From Ceratodon purpureus (taxonomy: Eukaryota; Streptophyta; Bryopsida; Pseudoditrichales; Ditrichaceae): a stretch of DNA of 64,000 nt. Each line of letters starts with the position of its first letter. Positions within the stretch are counted from its first letter, which is position 1. A model generated the notes under the pieces. It did not search any database, was not told where the DNA came from, and worked only from the letters and a program-made list of their open reading frames with translations. The position numbers and the translations under genes are program-made. Positions 1-12,300 of the stretch are shown in pieces. The stretch covers positions 10,925,128-10,989,127 of the forward strand of contig CM026421.1 in assembly GCA_014871385.1 (NCBI GenBank). The letters run 5' to 3'.

Positions 1-18
1 CCGAATTCTCCTTCAACC

Positions 19-3000
19 TCACAACATGCTACAGTCGCTACTTTCACTCTCAGAACTAGATGACTCCGTATCTCCTTCTACCGCCTCGTCATCGACGAAT
101 TGAAGGGCCCTGGGATCAAAAGTAGTTGGCCGACTAGGAACATATGTAAGGGCTCCAGATTGAAACGCCTGTGCTAAGCCCTCTGCGTAGTCCGGAAGTA
201 TGAAAGGCTGAATCGGGCTGGAATGAAGACGCCACGATGGAGTGGACACTGCTCTTGGCCCACGTGGCGGTGTTGCGGAAACTACTCTGCAATAGAGAAC
301 CGACTGTGGTTAGACAGAGTCCGTAGAGCTAGAAAGAGCAGTAATGATTGGATAATATAAACAAAGAATAGAAGACTTACACCACTTGTCAGGTCTTGCT
401 CTCTTTGGAGGCGCTTCGCCTGCTGCTGCCGGCCTTGGATGTTTAGGAGGACCCATGGCGGATGGTTTGAGAAGGGCGTTGAATATGGCTTCGTCCTCCT
501 CAAAAGCGAGAATGTGGCGACCAATAGCCTGGGCAGCCTTGATGGAGGCTCCTGAAACTCGGAGAGATACAAAGAAATGAGAAACTGTGGTAAAAACGAG
601 AAGAATAATTCAGAAAAGATATGCATGAATAGTTACCTGTCCCAGCATTCCAATCAACAACTATGTCGCCGGGCTTGGACAGCTCCTCAATGATGCCCTG
701 CATCATCTCGATGGATTTCTCCCTTGGGCCTCTCCACGGCACCTCCTCATTCATGAGCTGCGAATCCACATCGGTCAAGTTGAAAATGGCATCACTCTCG
801 GTAATGTTGAGGAGCCCATGTATTAGGTCTTCCTTCTTCGTCTGGAAGGAGAAAGTACTGCCACTACGAACGTAGACGCGAATCCAGAATCGCATAGTCT
901 GCAGTCAAGCAAAAGTAGTGAGTAAAATGAAGCGGAAGGGTTATCAGTAAGCGAAGAGAAGGGCATGTTCAGGAAAAGTACCAAGTTCTCGGGGTTCGTA
1001 GGAGAAGTCAGGCCGAGTACATTGACACCCCACCAGTCCTTGAACAGCACGTATCGACCAGCAGCAGCTTCTACCTCGATATCCTTAGCCAGCTTCTGAT
1101 CAGTGTTGTAGATGAGGCAGATGGCACCATCTTTCTGCAGGAATTCATCTGCAAAATGGAAGATGTCGTACAAATAATCCTTGTAGCGAGAGTTCCAAGG
1201 CGGAATACTCGTGGGGGGAACGGAAACGGAAGGGACGGGAAGATTCTCAGGGATGTCGGCAATGATCAAGTCGACTCCCAGATGGTCCTCTTGTTTGCAC
1301 CGGTCCGGAACTTCGTTTTCGCGGCCTGCTCCAAACTGGAGGAAACAAGAAAGGAGAGTTAGTAACTACAAAGCGAGTAGAGGTGACTGAATCCATGAAA
1401 TGTCAAAATATAAGAACATACCTTGCGAATGAAGTCTTGAATCTTGATCCAATCCGGGTCGCCACCTTTTCTCTCCTGTCTCCTATTTCGCCGCAACAGG
1501 GAATCCATAGATGAGTTGAAGACGGAAACATGTGTGGAAATCGAAGCTCCAGCGGAAGAAGTTGTTTGAGGATATAGTTTGGCCTTCCTCTGCTGAAGGA
1601 GACCTCTGGTGATCTCCGAAGCACTGATCGATGAAGGAGCCGGCGAAGAAGCTGGAGAAGGGTTGGTAACGATCATACCCGGAGAGGGCTCTGGTGCCTT
1701 CTCAGCTGGCGCGGAAGAGTCTGCACCAGTTTGCTGTGATGCCTCAGACTGAGAACGCAGAGATTTCAGTCGCCTTCCTCTCCCTCTCTTTGGTGGTGGA
1801 GCAGAAGACTGATCCTGTTCTCCTTCACGACCTTCTGCATCATCCACGGAGTCCTCCGCCACAACCTCACCTCCATCGTGTAGAGTCTTGACGTCCGCCT
1901 CTGAGTCAATCGTGAAACCACGAGAGCAATCAAGATACCAGCATCCCTCAAGCAAGTGAGGAGCTTTGTACCTTTTCAACTGTTGGGGAGAATAGATACA
2001 CTGGTCCGAGGTTTTCGACGTCCAAGAGAGGAAGTAGCTTGGGAACTGCTGAACCTTGATTACCCCCTTCAGAACAAGCTCTCGCTTGAAGTACCTATGT
2101 AAACCAATATGTAGAAGGTTAGTATCAAAGAGATAAAGAGACCTCGTTCTGGAATTTGAATCTGATTAAGAGGAATGTATCGTACCGGTAAGTAACCCGC
2201 TTGACAACTTGGGCGGTTCCAGGAAATTTAGAAAAAATGGACTTCTTGTCGAAGGGCTTATCTGCTGATTTTCCAATGAACGTAGGGAAGGCCTTGTCCC
2301 ACAAGAGAATACGTGAACTCTCCACATAATCGCCCGGCTGTTGGACATCAGGAAATGCCATCCAATTTATATCGAGGTTCTCCGTCTTGAATATGTCCTC
2401 GACTTCGTGGATGACGGCTTCCTCCAACTGTAATACAAAATTGATATAATTAGCAACGAAGAAGGAATACGGTAAAAAAATAAAGGAACAAGGAATTGGA
2501 ATGGATTTCTTATAAAAATTACCCCAGCCCAGAATGAAGCTTTGTTCAACCATGGGTCGAAGTCGGTGTCTTTGAATTCAGATGGCAGAAATCTGTAAGA
2601 CGTTCGAGCACTCGGGGATGAGTTCCACCACTTCAACCAACGAGCCTTGTATTTGGGCTCAACGGCCGCAGGAACAATCTTCTGAAGCTTATCCACTGAC
2701 ATCTCAGGCTTATTGTTGAGACTGAAATGGCGATTAATCTGCAAGAATAACCGAAGTTTGAGAAAGATAAATACAGAAATTATTGAAGTCATGCGAAACA
2801 GCGAATTGAACAATGATCAGTGAGTCACCTCATTGAGGAAGTCGTCACCATTCTTGGGATTTGCAATAGCCAAGTACTTGGTGAAGTCCTTCTTCTTGAT
2901 GGCTTCGACCATTCTCTCTGATGCCTCATTCATAACATCCCAAACTGCACTTGCAGACTGCTCATCCTTAGGTGTCTTCATGCGGTAGGCATTGGCTGCT

Positions 3001-6000
3001 TCATCGGAGGCCGCTGCGAGTTCCCGCTGTAGAAAGAGAATTCAGACTTAGGAAATTCCATGAGTATTGAATAATAAGAAGCAAATAGAGAGAGGAAGTA
3101 GGACTTACTCGGTACAAAAATGCGATGAAAACTTTAGTTGTCAAGGGAAACCAGGAGGGATTAGGTGGCTTGTTCTTCAAACAGACGTCATACTCTTGAG
3201 GACTGAGGAGGTCTTTGAATTCCTCCAGCTTCATCATTCCGAAAGAGCGGATTCGAAATAGTTTTGCAGGGAGATTACTCTTGACGTGGTCATTCTCAGT
3301 CGACCTGAAAATAAACCAAAAAAACTTATGATGAATAAAAGAGATGAGATAAAGTAACAAATGAAAAACAGGAGAAAAGAAACAAGTACTTACCAGTTGA
3401 TGTCGTGCATTGCGTGAAGAAGATTGCCAACGTGGCCACGGGGGTCGAGTACTATGCAGTGCACAGAGATGTGCCAAGACGGGTCGTCTGCATGATGCTT
3501 GTTGATATGACGAAGCCATGCTGAGAGGCGATGGTTACCTTCCCAGACAAAGAACATCTTCCCCGAGAATTGAGAGTAGTCCTCGTCACTTTGAAGCTCA
3601 AATTCGAAGACATCATTCGCGTCCCTCCATAATGGGCTCCATCTAGCCATGACCTCATCCGTAACATCTCGCGTCTGCTCTTCGTTGTTGTACATGGAGA
3701 TGTACATGACGCGGTCGCCATCTCTATACCCCTTGACGAACTCCCGCTCCAAATGCTGCACACCCACTTCGCCCACTGGTCTGACCTTTGCCATTGGGAT
3801 CATCCGACACAGGGGCACCAACATTCGGGACTTCTGCGATGGCTTGATCCTGAGCTTGTTGATGACGGCGTTGGAGTCCACCTTGTATAAGGTCTGATGT
3901 TCTAATTCCCCTTCTGTAGCAGTCTTCAAGTTTATCGGACAAGATGGTTTCACCAAAACATCTTGTGTTTGCGTAACCTGCGAGGGGGTGCGCAAATTAG
4001 GAAAACAAGCACAATCGAAGAAAGTCATGCAATGTAGACAAGTATGTAAAAGAAAGTAACAATATATCTTCATACTGTCATCTCTCTTTTAACAACTCAA
4101 TCATCATCTGTGATTGATAGAACTATCTCCGTGAGGATCGACTATAGTACTCCTTAGACTGTCTACAGTTCCAGTGACGGCGCCTCCTCCAAAATCGCCT
4201 GGTCTGTTGGACTGGGCACGGTAGAATAGCCGGCAGAGCAAAGACGACATGGGCTGGCCTCCTGACTCGAATCGGCGAGGAAGGAGAGGGTGGAGACATC
4301 GGCGGGGAGCCCTGTGGAGGAGAAGTGGGCATATAGCCCGGGGAGGTAGGCTCATACACCGGGGATGTAGGCATGTACACTGGAGAGGTAGGCATGTACA
4401 CTGGAGAGGTAGGCATGTACTGTGGAGAGTGGACCTGGAGAGGTCCACTTTCCACACCTACAGGGTTGGCTACATCACAGGTACAGTGGTACTGATCAAA
4501 TGAATCCGAAAGATCGGAAACATTGATGACAGAAATGGGGGAAGTAGCGGACATCTCAGGAGCATCGGATGATACCTACATTAGGAGAAATGAAGAGATG
4601 ATCAACTGCCCTAATTAAAAGAGTAGGAAACAAAGAAGGAAAGAGGGCGAATAGAACTGAACATCATAAACATAAAAAAGGAATATAAATTGTAGATTGA
4701 ATGAAATACCTCAGTTTCTGCTGGCGTAGGGTCTTGACGTTCGCTCCCCATTTGATCCCCATCAAAGTCCTTAATTGTAAACAATGTTGTAAGTAACAAA
4801 AAGAACAGGAACTTTTAAGATACAAACCAGAACCTCGAGAAGGCTCCCTAGAAAACCTTTAAAACTCATAAAGACTTATAAGATTTTTTTTAAGACTTCA
4901 TAAATTAAAACCCTTTCAATCAACACAAAAAATCAAAGAGGAAAAAAATGGAACAACTATCAGAAATCCCATATTGTCCCCCAACCTTAACATTGAAATA
5001 CGAATTCCATCATCAACCAATAACGTATACTTATCAAATCTTTAATATTTAATTCGTTATTAATTAACAAATAACTCAAATAACAAAAAAAAAATTAAAA
5101 AAATTACAAAGAACCGAAATGGAGCAGCACCCTCCCGGCCTACTGTCGTTGACGACAGTAGGTGGGCGGGTTTTTTATTTTCTCAAAATTTAAAAAAAAA
5201 CATTGAAATACGAATTCCATCATCAACCAATAACGTATACTTATCAAATCTTTAATATTTAATTCGTTATTAATTAACAAATAACTCAAATAACAAAAAA
5301 AAAATTAAAAAAATCACAAAGAACCGAAATGGAGCAGCACCCTCCCGGCCTACTGTCGTTGACGACAGTAGGTGGGCGGGTTTTTTATTTTCTCAAAATT
5401 AAAAAAAAAAACATTGAAAAAACGAATTCCATCATCAACCAATAACGTATACTTATCAAATCTTTAATATTTAATTCGTTATTAATTAACAAATAACTCA
5501 AATAACAAAAAAAAAATTAAAAAAATCACAAAGAACCGAAATGGAGCAGCACCCTCCCGGCCTACTGTCGTTGACGACAGTAGGTGGGCGGGTTTTTTAT
5601 TTTCTCAAAATTAAAAAAAAAAACATTGAAAAACGAATTCCATCATCAACCAATAACGTATACTTATCAAATCTTTAATATTTAATTCGTTATTAATTAA
5701 CAAATAACTCAAATAACAAAAAAAAAATTAAAAAAATTACAAAGAACCGAAATGGAGCAGCACCCTCCCGGCCTACTGTCGTTGACGACAGTAGGTGGGC
5801 GGGTTTTTTATTTTCTCAAAATTTAAAAAAAAAACATTGAAATACGAATTCCATCATCAACCAATAACGTATACTTATCAAATCTTTAATATTTAATTCG
5901 TTATTAATTAACAAATAACTCAAATAACAAAAAAAAAATTAAAAAAATCACAAAGAACCGAAATGGAGCAGCACCCTCCCGGCCTACTGTCGTTGACGAC

Positions 6001-8800
6001 AGTAGGTGGGCGGGTTTTTTATTTTCTCAAAATTAAAAAAAAAAACATTGAAAAACGAATTCCATCATCAACCAATAACGTATACTTATCAAATCTTTAA
6101 TATTTAATTCGTTATTAATTAACAAATAACTCAAATAACAAAAAAAAAATTAAAAAAATCACAAAGAACCGAAATGGAGCAGCACCCTCCCGGCCTACTG
6201 TCGTTGACGACAGTAGGTGGGCGGGTTTTTTATTTTCTCAAAATTAAAAAAAAAAACATTGAAAAACGAATTCCATCATCAACCAATAACGTATACTTAT
6301 CAAATCTTTAATATTTAATTCGTTATTAATTAACAAATAACTCAAATAACAAAAAAAAAATTAAAAAAATCACAAAGAACCGAAATGGAGCAGCACCCTC
6401 CCGGCCTACTGTCGTTGATGATAGTAGGTGGGCGGGTTTTTTATTTTCTCAAAATTAAAAAAAAAAACATTGAAAAACGAATTCCATCATCAACCAATAA
6501 CGTATACTTATCAAATCTTTAATATTTAATTCGTTATTAATTAACAAATAACTCAAATAACAAAAAAAAAATTAAAAAAATCACAAAGAACCGAAATGGA
6601 GCAGCACCCTCCCGGCCTACTGTCGTTGACGACAGTAGGTGGGCGGGTTTTTTATTTTCTCAAAATTAAAAAAAAAAACATTGAAAAACGAATTCCATCA
6701 TCAACCAATAACGTATACTTATCAAATCTTTAATATTTAATTCGTTATTAATTAACAAATAACTCAAATAACAAAAAAAAAATTAAAAAAATTACAAAGA
6801 ACCGAAATGGAGCAGCACCCTCCCGGCCTACTGTCGTTGACGACAGTAGGTGGGCGGGTTTTTTATTTTCTCAAAATTAAAAAAAAAAACATTGAAAAAC
6901 GAATTCCATCATCAACAAATAACGTATACTTATCAAATCTTTAATATTTAATTCGTTATTAATTAACAAATAACTCAAATAACAAAAAAAAAATTAAAAA
7001 AAATACAAAGAACCGAAATGGAGCAGCACCCTCCCGGCCTACTGTCGTTGATGATAGTAGGTGGGCGGGTTTTTTATTTTCTCAAAATTAAAAAAAAAAA
7101 CATTGAAAAACGAATTCCATCATCAACCAATAATGATACTTATCAAATCTTTAATATTTAATTCGTTATTAATTAACAAATAACTCAAATAACACCAAAA
7201 ATCCCCACGGCCCAAAGTGCTGGCCCTGAACAAATCCGCAAGTGCTGAGCTCGGAACTGATGAGCCCCTTCCTCGGCAATGACAATGCCTTCGAAGGGGG
7301 GGGGTTTTAATTTGAATAATAAAAAATAAAAACACTTCGAAACTGAAGGCAGCAGCAACTAGGCAGGGAAGCATCACACACCGCACTCACAAAACAAAAT
7401 AAAAAAGTGCTGGACAAGGAATCAAAACCCAAGCTTCATCAAAGGCATAAGCCTCCTCGGCCTCCAACTGCTCATGCCCTTGTGCTAATCCTCCCATTCG
7501 GCAATCCAAGAACCGCAACCCAAGAGGCCGCAACCCAACAACTCTCGCATTCCAACCCAACACAAGAAACTCCCAATACCCAACAACAATCTGAGAACCC
7601 GAATCCGCATTAGATCCATTCTCACAGAACCCAACCACAATAATGCTCGAATCCAAGTACATTGTACGAAATCATAATCACAAACCTTGCCGTACGATCT
7701 CATGATGGTTCTCAAGTCCGTACGATAGAATCAACCCAAGATTCAAAAATCCCACCAACCCAAGATTCAAAAATCCCACCATTCAAACAACCGGAAGAGA
7801 CTCTAGGAACAGGTGGTGAGCGTTACCTGGTCTTCCTCTTCCTCGTTGTCGACAGCATTCTCCTCTTCCTCTTCCTCGCTGCCCTCGCTCCCGTCGCTCC
7901 CGCCTGGAGCTCCTACCCCGAGCTCAGGCTGCGGCTCGGGCTCAGCAGCCATTTCAGCCGCGCCTCCTCCACCAGCAAGCTCTCCCTCTTCCACTCGTTC
8001 CTCGACCTCATCTGCCACTCGTGCCGCCATCGCTAAGCCACCCTCACCCGCGTGGAGAATCCCTTCCCTCGCCCGCCTCGCAACAAGTCGAAGCTGCTCA
8101 GTTTCGCAACTCTCTCCTCCTTGTGAGAGTAATCTCGATCCACCCACCTCCCTTATCCATTTCTTACCCTATAAAAAATTAGACCAAAAATTAAACAGGC
8201 GAGTTAGTGGCATTCATAAGTCTTAAACCATTTCATTCATAAAACTCAATTAAACTATTTAGAGAATAACGTTTAAAAAGTATAGTAATTATTACATAGA
8301 ATTCACAACAGCGTGGTTGTAGACGGTTTGCAATTACTTACCAAATCGGAGTTTAAATACAGATCTGATTGAGAATCAGGCTCCCCTGTCGAAAATTCAT
8401 TGAAAGTAAACGAAGGTTGTGGTGACTCTACTCTTTGACTACAATTAAAGACTAATTCCTCCGTCATGGCCTCACGTGCAACTCCACTTACGAGTACCTC
8501 CAGTTCGTGCTCTTGACTCTCAACAACGGTGTTCTCTAATATCTCTTCCTTCTCCTCCACTATAGACTCGAGAATGAGTTTGCGAATGCTACAAAACTTC
8601 AATGCTACAGGCAGGCCGACTCCTCTCCTTTTTACAGGAGCACTCAAATTGTCACCTTTAAAAACTACCTTCTTACGTAATGCTCTCCTCTTTCTAGCTC
8701 TCCTATCCGTGAAATCTGTACCACCTGGTTTTCTTCTAGGTTTAGGAGTGACATAAGTGGAGGGAGATGGCCCTCCACTCTGCTTCATGTGTCTAACCAC
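19..8800 (-). CDS. T1 ParB-like / N4-N6 DNA-methyltransferase-like fusion protein, 14 exons
   Basis: Exons in order: 8342-8800, 7827-8168, 4710-4769, about 4250-4575 (donor unresolved), 3394-3977, 3109-3304, 2829-3026, 2523-2738, 2186-2427, 1422-2094, 982-1335, 637-898, 381-551, 19-284. All have GT/AG borders and, apart from the unresolved donor, phases agree. The protein is about 1,450 residues: a basic N-terminus, an acidic Glu-rich stretch, five YxPTSPx heptads, then a ParB/sulfiredoxin-like core (EFVKGYRDG ... FVWEGNHRLSAW, about 3,515-3,740). A long middle region follows, then a beta-class methyltransferase order: motif IV position DIPENLPVP (about 1,240-1,260), then PGDIVVDWNAGTG (637-675) and IGRHILAFE. 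DPPY is replaced by DIPE, so catalysis is doubtful, while the SAM loop AGTG is kept. ParB-methylase fusions are known in bacteria and phages. The ATG at 8800 is the first of a divergent pair with the transposase. Confidence 0.75.
4316..4420 (-). repeat. Five RNA polymerase II CTD-like heptads encoded in T1 methyltransferase gene
   Basis: In the minus-strand frame of exon 4 the codons give YMPTSPV three times, then YEPTSPG and YMPTSPP. This matches the Rpb1 C-terminal consensus YSPTSPS with the first Ser replaced by Met or Glu. More SP/PSP motifs follow (PPMSPPSPSSP). The frame is fixed by joining to the previous exon (ETE-VSSDAPEM). The T2 copy has an acidic segment instead, so the heptads are specific to this copy. 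The role is unknown; mimicry of CTD phosphorylation sites is only a suggestion. Confidence 0.7.
4987..7193. repeat. ~211-bp satellite, about 10 copies plus a partial one, each with a strong hairpin
   Basis: A unit starting CATTGAAAWACGAATTCC repeats about every 211 bp with very high identity. Each full unit has the perfect palindrome CCTACTGTCGT-TG-ACGACAGTAGG flanked by C-rich and G-rich arms and followed on the plus strand by a T-run. Palindromes begin near 5139, 5350, 5561, 5772, 5983, 6194, 6405, 6616, 6828 and 7038. Two of them (6405 and 7038) carry GATGATAG in the right arm, C-to-T changes. The array lies in the long third intron-exon gap (7826 to 4770) of the methyltransferase-like gene. 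It ends in a partial unit at about 7193. Near-identity of the copies suggests recent amplification. Confidence 0.9.
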
Positions 8801-9378
8801 AGGAAGGACTCTCTTACAAAAAGACTCTCATGAGAGTTACCTCCCAGCTTAAATACCTATGACGTACCTCTATTTTAACTAAACCTTAAGCTCAAATACT
8901 TTCTAAACCACTGACACATTATATACCCACTTTATATTAAGAGTACCAATGATAATTCTATATTAAAGTATAGTTTAAAATTTCAGCCCTAAAATAAAAG
9001 GTAGAAATCCGAGCTCTTCACTGCTTGCCGCTTTTAAAAATCATTGTTTTAAATGTAGAATTTTAATGACGGCTCATTCTAATCCTATAATAAATCATAA
9101 CAAATAGAATGTGCTCCTGAATTCAAATTATCAATGTGGAGTTCTAAAAATCTTACCTGATATTCTTAGACCTGCAAAAAGTGGCATTATAATTAGTTAG
9201 CGCCGTCTCTAATAAATCTTACATTCGTTACCTAACAGAATGAATCATTCTCCAACTGTTCACAAGGACATTCCAACTTGAATAAAATGATCAACAACGA
9301 TGCATCATTCCTCTCACTTTGTTCTCGCGTTACGCCATTGCTAATACACTCTCTCTTCTACTCTCTCCGTCTGTAAAC
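8801..9378. promoter_or_regulatory. Divergent promoter region between methyltransferase-like and transposase genes of T1
   Basis: These 578 bases separate the ATG of the minus-strand gene (8800) from the probable ATG of the plus-strand transposase (9379). No ORF of note is present. The sequence is AT-rich and could drive both genes. I see no unambiguous TATA pair. In T2 the same interval also holds a small ORF. Confidence 0.4.
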
Positions 9379-12300
9379 ATGGGAATGGTGTGCCTGTACG
9401 CCCAAGGCATGGGCATCCCTCTTAGGTTTCGCGTAGATGACGATGGTCTTGCTACAGTATCCTCTCTTCGCTTGAGTCTCAGATTCCATTTCCGTGAGGA
9501 TTCTATCAGTATAGAGGAGGAGATGTTCGATGACGTTACTGCCGAGGTTACCCACACCCTCGGGCAACCTTCAGTGAGAGATGAGAACAACATGTTGCAG
9601 TGGAGACTCCTCCCTGGATCCTATAGAGTCTACGGTCTTACTGATTTTCTTATGGCTGCATCCACTGAGATCCTCACCCCCCGTCGCTCTTCTACTTGCA
9701 CAATTCAGACTCCCTTACCTCGTGATGTCAAAGTCAAAGTCGAGCCTGGTACCGAGACTTCAGATGTAGAGAAACCTCCTCCGACGGTCATATCTCTCTC
9801 TTCTGATGACGAAGTCAGTCCCGTCAAGTTGGTGCCTAAGGTCCACGCAGATGCTCCTCCTTCCAATGTCTCTCCTCCATTGTCCCAGGTCACAGTTAGC
9901 ATTGTTCCGCTCCTTAAAGAGATTGCTAAGACGCGTGGGTCCAAAAACATTTTGAAGAAGATAGACTATTCCACTATTAGACACGAGAGAGTAGAGTACT
10001 TGCCTGCGAAGTTTGATGGTCCGGTTCTTTTTGAGTTGCCCCCAGCTGCTGCAGGTTCCTCTAAACTCGCCGCCAAGTCTATGCAGGGAATGGACAAACG
10101 ATACGACGGACACTTGTGGACCAAGACCATCACAACAAACATCAAAAACGACTTCGGACTCTCTTTTCGAAGTTCCACCTGCGTCGGATGGCTGCGTTGC
10201 ACGAACGTGGAGTCTGACTTCCTCAAGCGTGTTCCCAAGATCTTCGAGGTTAACGAGACTGAGTTCGAAGGCTGTACCCTGCAAGCTTTTCTCATGGATC
10301 AGCCTCCTCCATCTGACTCCACGCTAGTGTGCAAGGTATGTAAAGAACCTCCATCATGTGTAGCTACATGCGAGGCTAAGATTTATTACGTTGTGGGCAA
10401 ACCGAATCAGACTAGAGCGTGTATTCACATAGGAACACATGATCATCCAGTGAAAGTAGGAGACTACAGAGACTCTAAAGCAGAGATTAGTAGCTTAATA
10501 GAAGAGCAGGTAGAGATGAACAACAAAGCAACAAAGAGCGCCGTTGTCCTGGAGGCGAGCAAACTCCTCATCGGGAGCTACCTTCTACAACCCGAGGATG
10601 CACCTCCGAGGAAGCTGACGATGGAGGAGCTGGTTCCTGTTTTGGATCGTTGCAAAGACATGGCGTCACCAAACATCCGCAACAAAGTCGCCACCTTCAA
10701 GAAATTCAATAGGTACGGAATCATGGACGGTATCACCAAGCTCCGTGGTAACAGTCTCTGGGCGTATGTCCAGGAGAATAGGTTTCCTGGTCAGGGATCT
10801 ATGCGTGACAAAGTCTTCGTCTTCAAGATGTCGGAGGTCGGGCCGGGAAGTGGTGTCGACTTGGTCAGCCGAATGCAAGCTGGTGGCGACTTGGAGAACG
10901 CATGGATCATGTTCGACCATGTAAAACGCGTCAAAGACTGGTCGACCATGGCGTGCCATGTGTACGACGCCACCTACTGCCGCGTGATGACAATCGCCAC
11001 TTGCGACATGCAGTCCGAGGACACGGACGCCCAGCTCGTCTTCTGGAAAAACCTGAACCTGGTCATGGAGATCAATGGCGTTGCAGCGCCGAACTTCAAG
11101 GGGTTCATGGCGGATAACGCACAGGCGAATTGGAATGCAGTGCGAATCCTTTACGGCAATGGCAACAAAGAAGACCCAATGGAGGACCGGGAGAGGTCGT
11201 GCTTGTTCCACTGGACTCAGAACATGGTGGCGTATACGCAGAAGCACTTCCCCGAAGAACTCTGGGAACAGCACAAGAAGATGTGCACTCAATACAAGAA
11301 TGCGACCAGCATGGCAGAGGCGGAAACTCTGTACCACGCCTTGCGAGCATGGCGGGCATCCACCGGGGTCGTTGGCGAGAGCGGGCTCATCAAACTCGAT
11401 CAGTGGCTGTCATTCTGGCACCACCGCTTCCGCCAGTGGGGGGGATTCATGACCGAGGTATTATCTCTGCTCTCTGTTTTCATGTTTTTGATACTGGTTT
11501 CCTAGCCCTAACCTACAAAACTGTAATCGCTGAATCTAACGGCACCTACTGCCAAATCTGCAGAAATTCACGAAAGAAGAACTCACAGAAATGCCCACCT
11601 GTAACCTCGCCGAAACAGTTCACAACAAATGGCTCCAAGCTTCAGGAAACAATGGGAGCGACCTCTACGTTGCTACCGTGGACGATTTCGTTCGGGCTTT
11701 TCTACAGGTTGTCAACTACTACCAGTTCCTCAAAGGTGACGTCGGCGGAACAGGACCATCCAAAAAGGAACTCAGGCTTCAGATGGCGGAACGCAACGCG
11801 AAGAAATGGGGAAATCCTACACTGCTCGACAAGCCCATGCTCGATATGCCAGGCGCGGATGAGTTCTGCACCCGTCAGCCTATCATGCCAGGAGCGGAAG
11901 TCTTCGGTTCACAGAAGCGAAAAGCCGACGTCCTTATCGGAGCTGACGAAGAGTCTCATCGCCCGGATAAGACCAACTTCTCACGCCCAAGAGGCCCAAG
12001 ACGTGCCGTCAGGGCTCGCCCTATGCAGATGCCCGTCATTGTGGAAGACGACTCCGAACACGACACCGACGTCCAATGTACCCAACCTCCTGCCCAGGAA
12101 GTTGATTCCCCTTTACCTTCACCTGTGAACAAGGGCGGCATTCGCCATGTCAACGCGGTTGAAGAAACCAAGGTGGACGTGAAGGAGTGGCACATTTCGA
12201 GACTTCACAAACTTTCTGCGAAGTGCTGCTGGGCCCAAAGAGCTGAAACGAAGAAGAAGTGCACTGAGAGAATCGTCAGGGGGCCCCATTGCACAGCTGC

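Noticed and set aside
4316-4420. The heptads as part of an Rpb1 gene
   Set aside because: Only five heptads, no other polymerase sequence, and the frame joins to the ParB-like gene on both sides.
4987-7193. The regular 211-bp array as a CRISPR-like array or as bacterial-type terminators
   Set aside because: There are no unique spacers, since the whole unit repeats. The locus is a eukaryotic intron, so hairpin plus T-run is not a rho-independent terminator.
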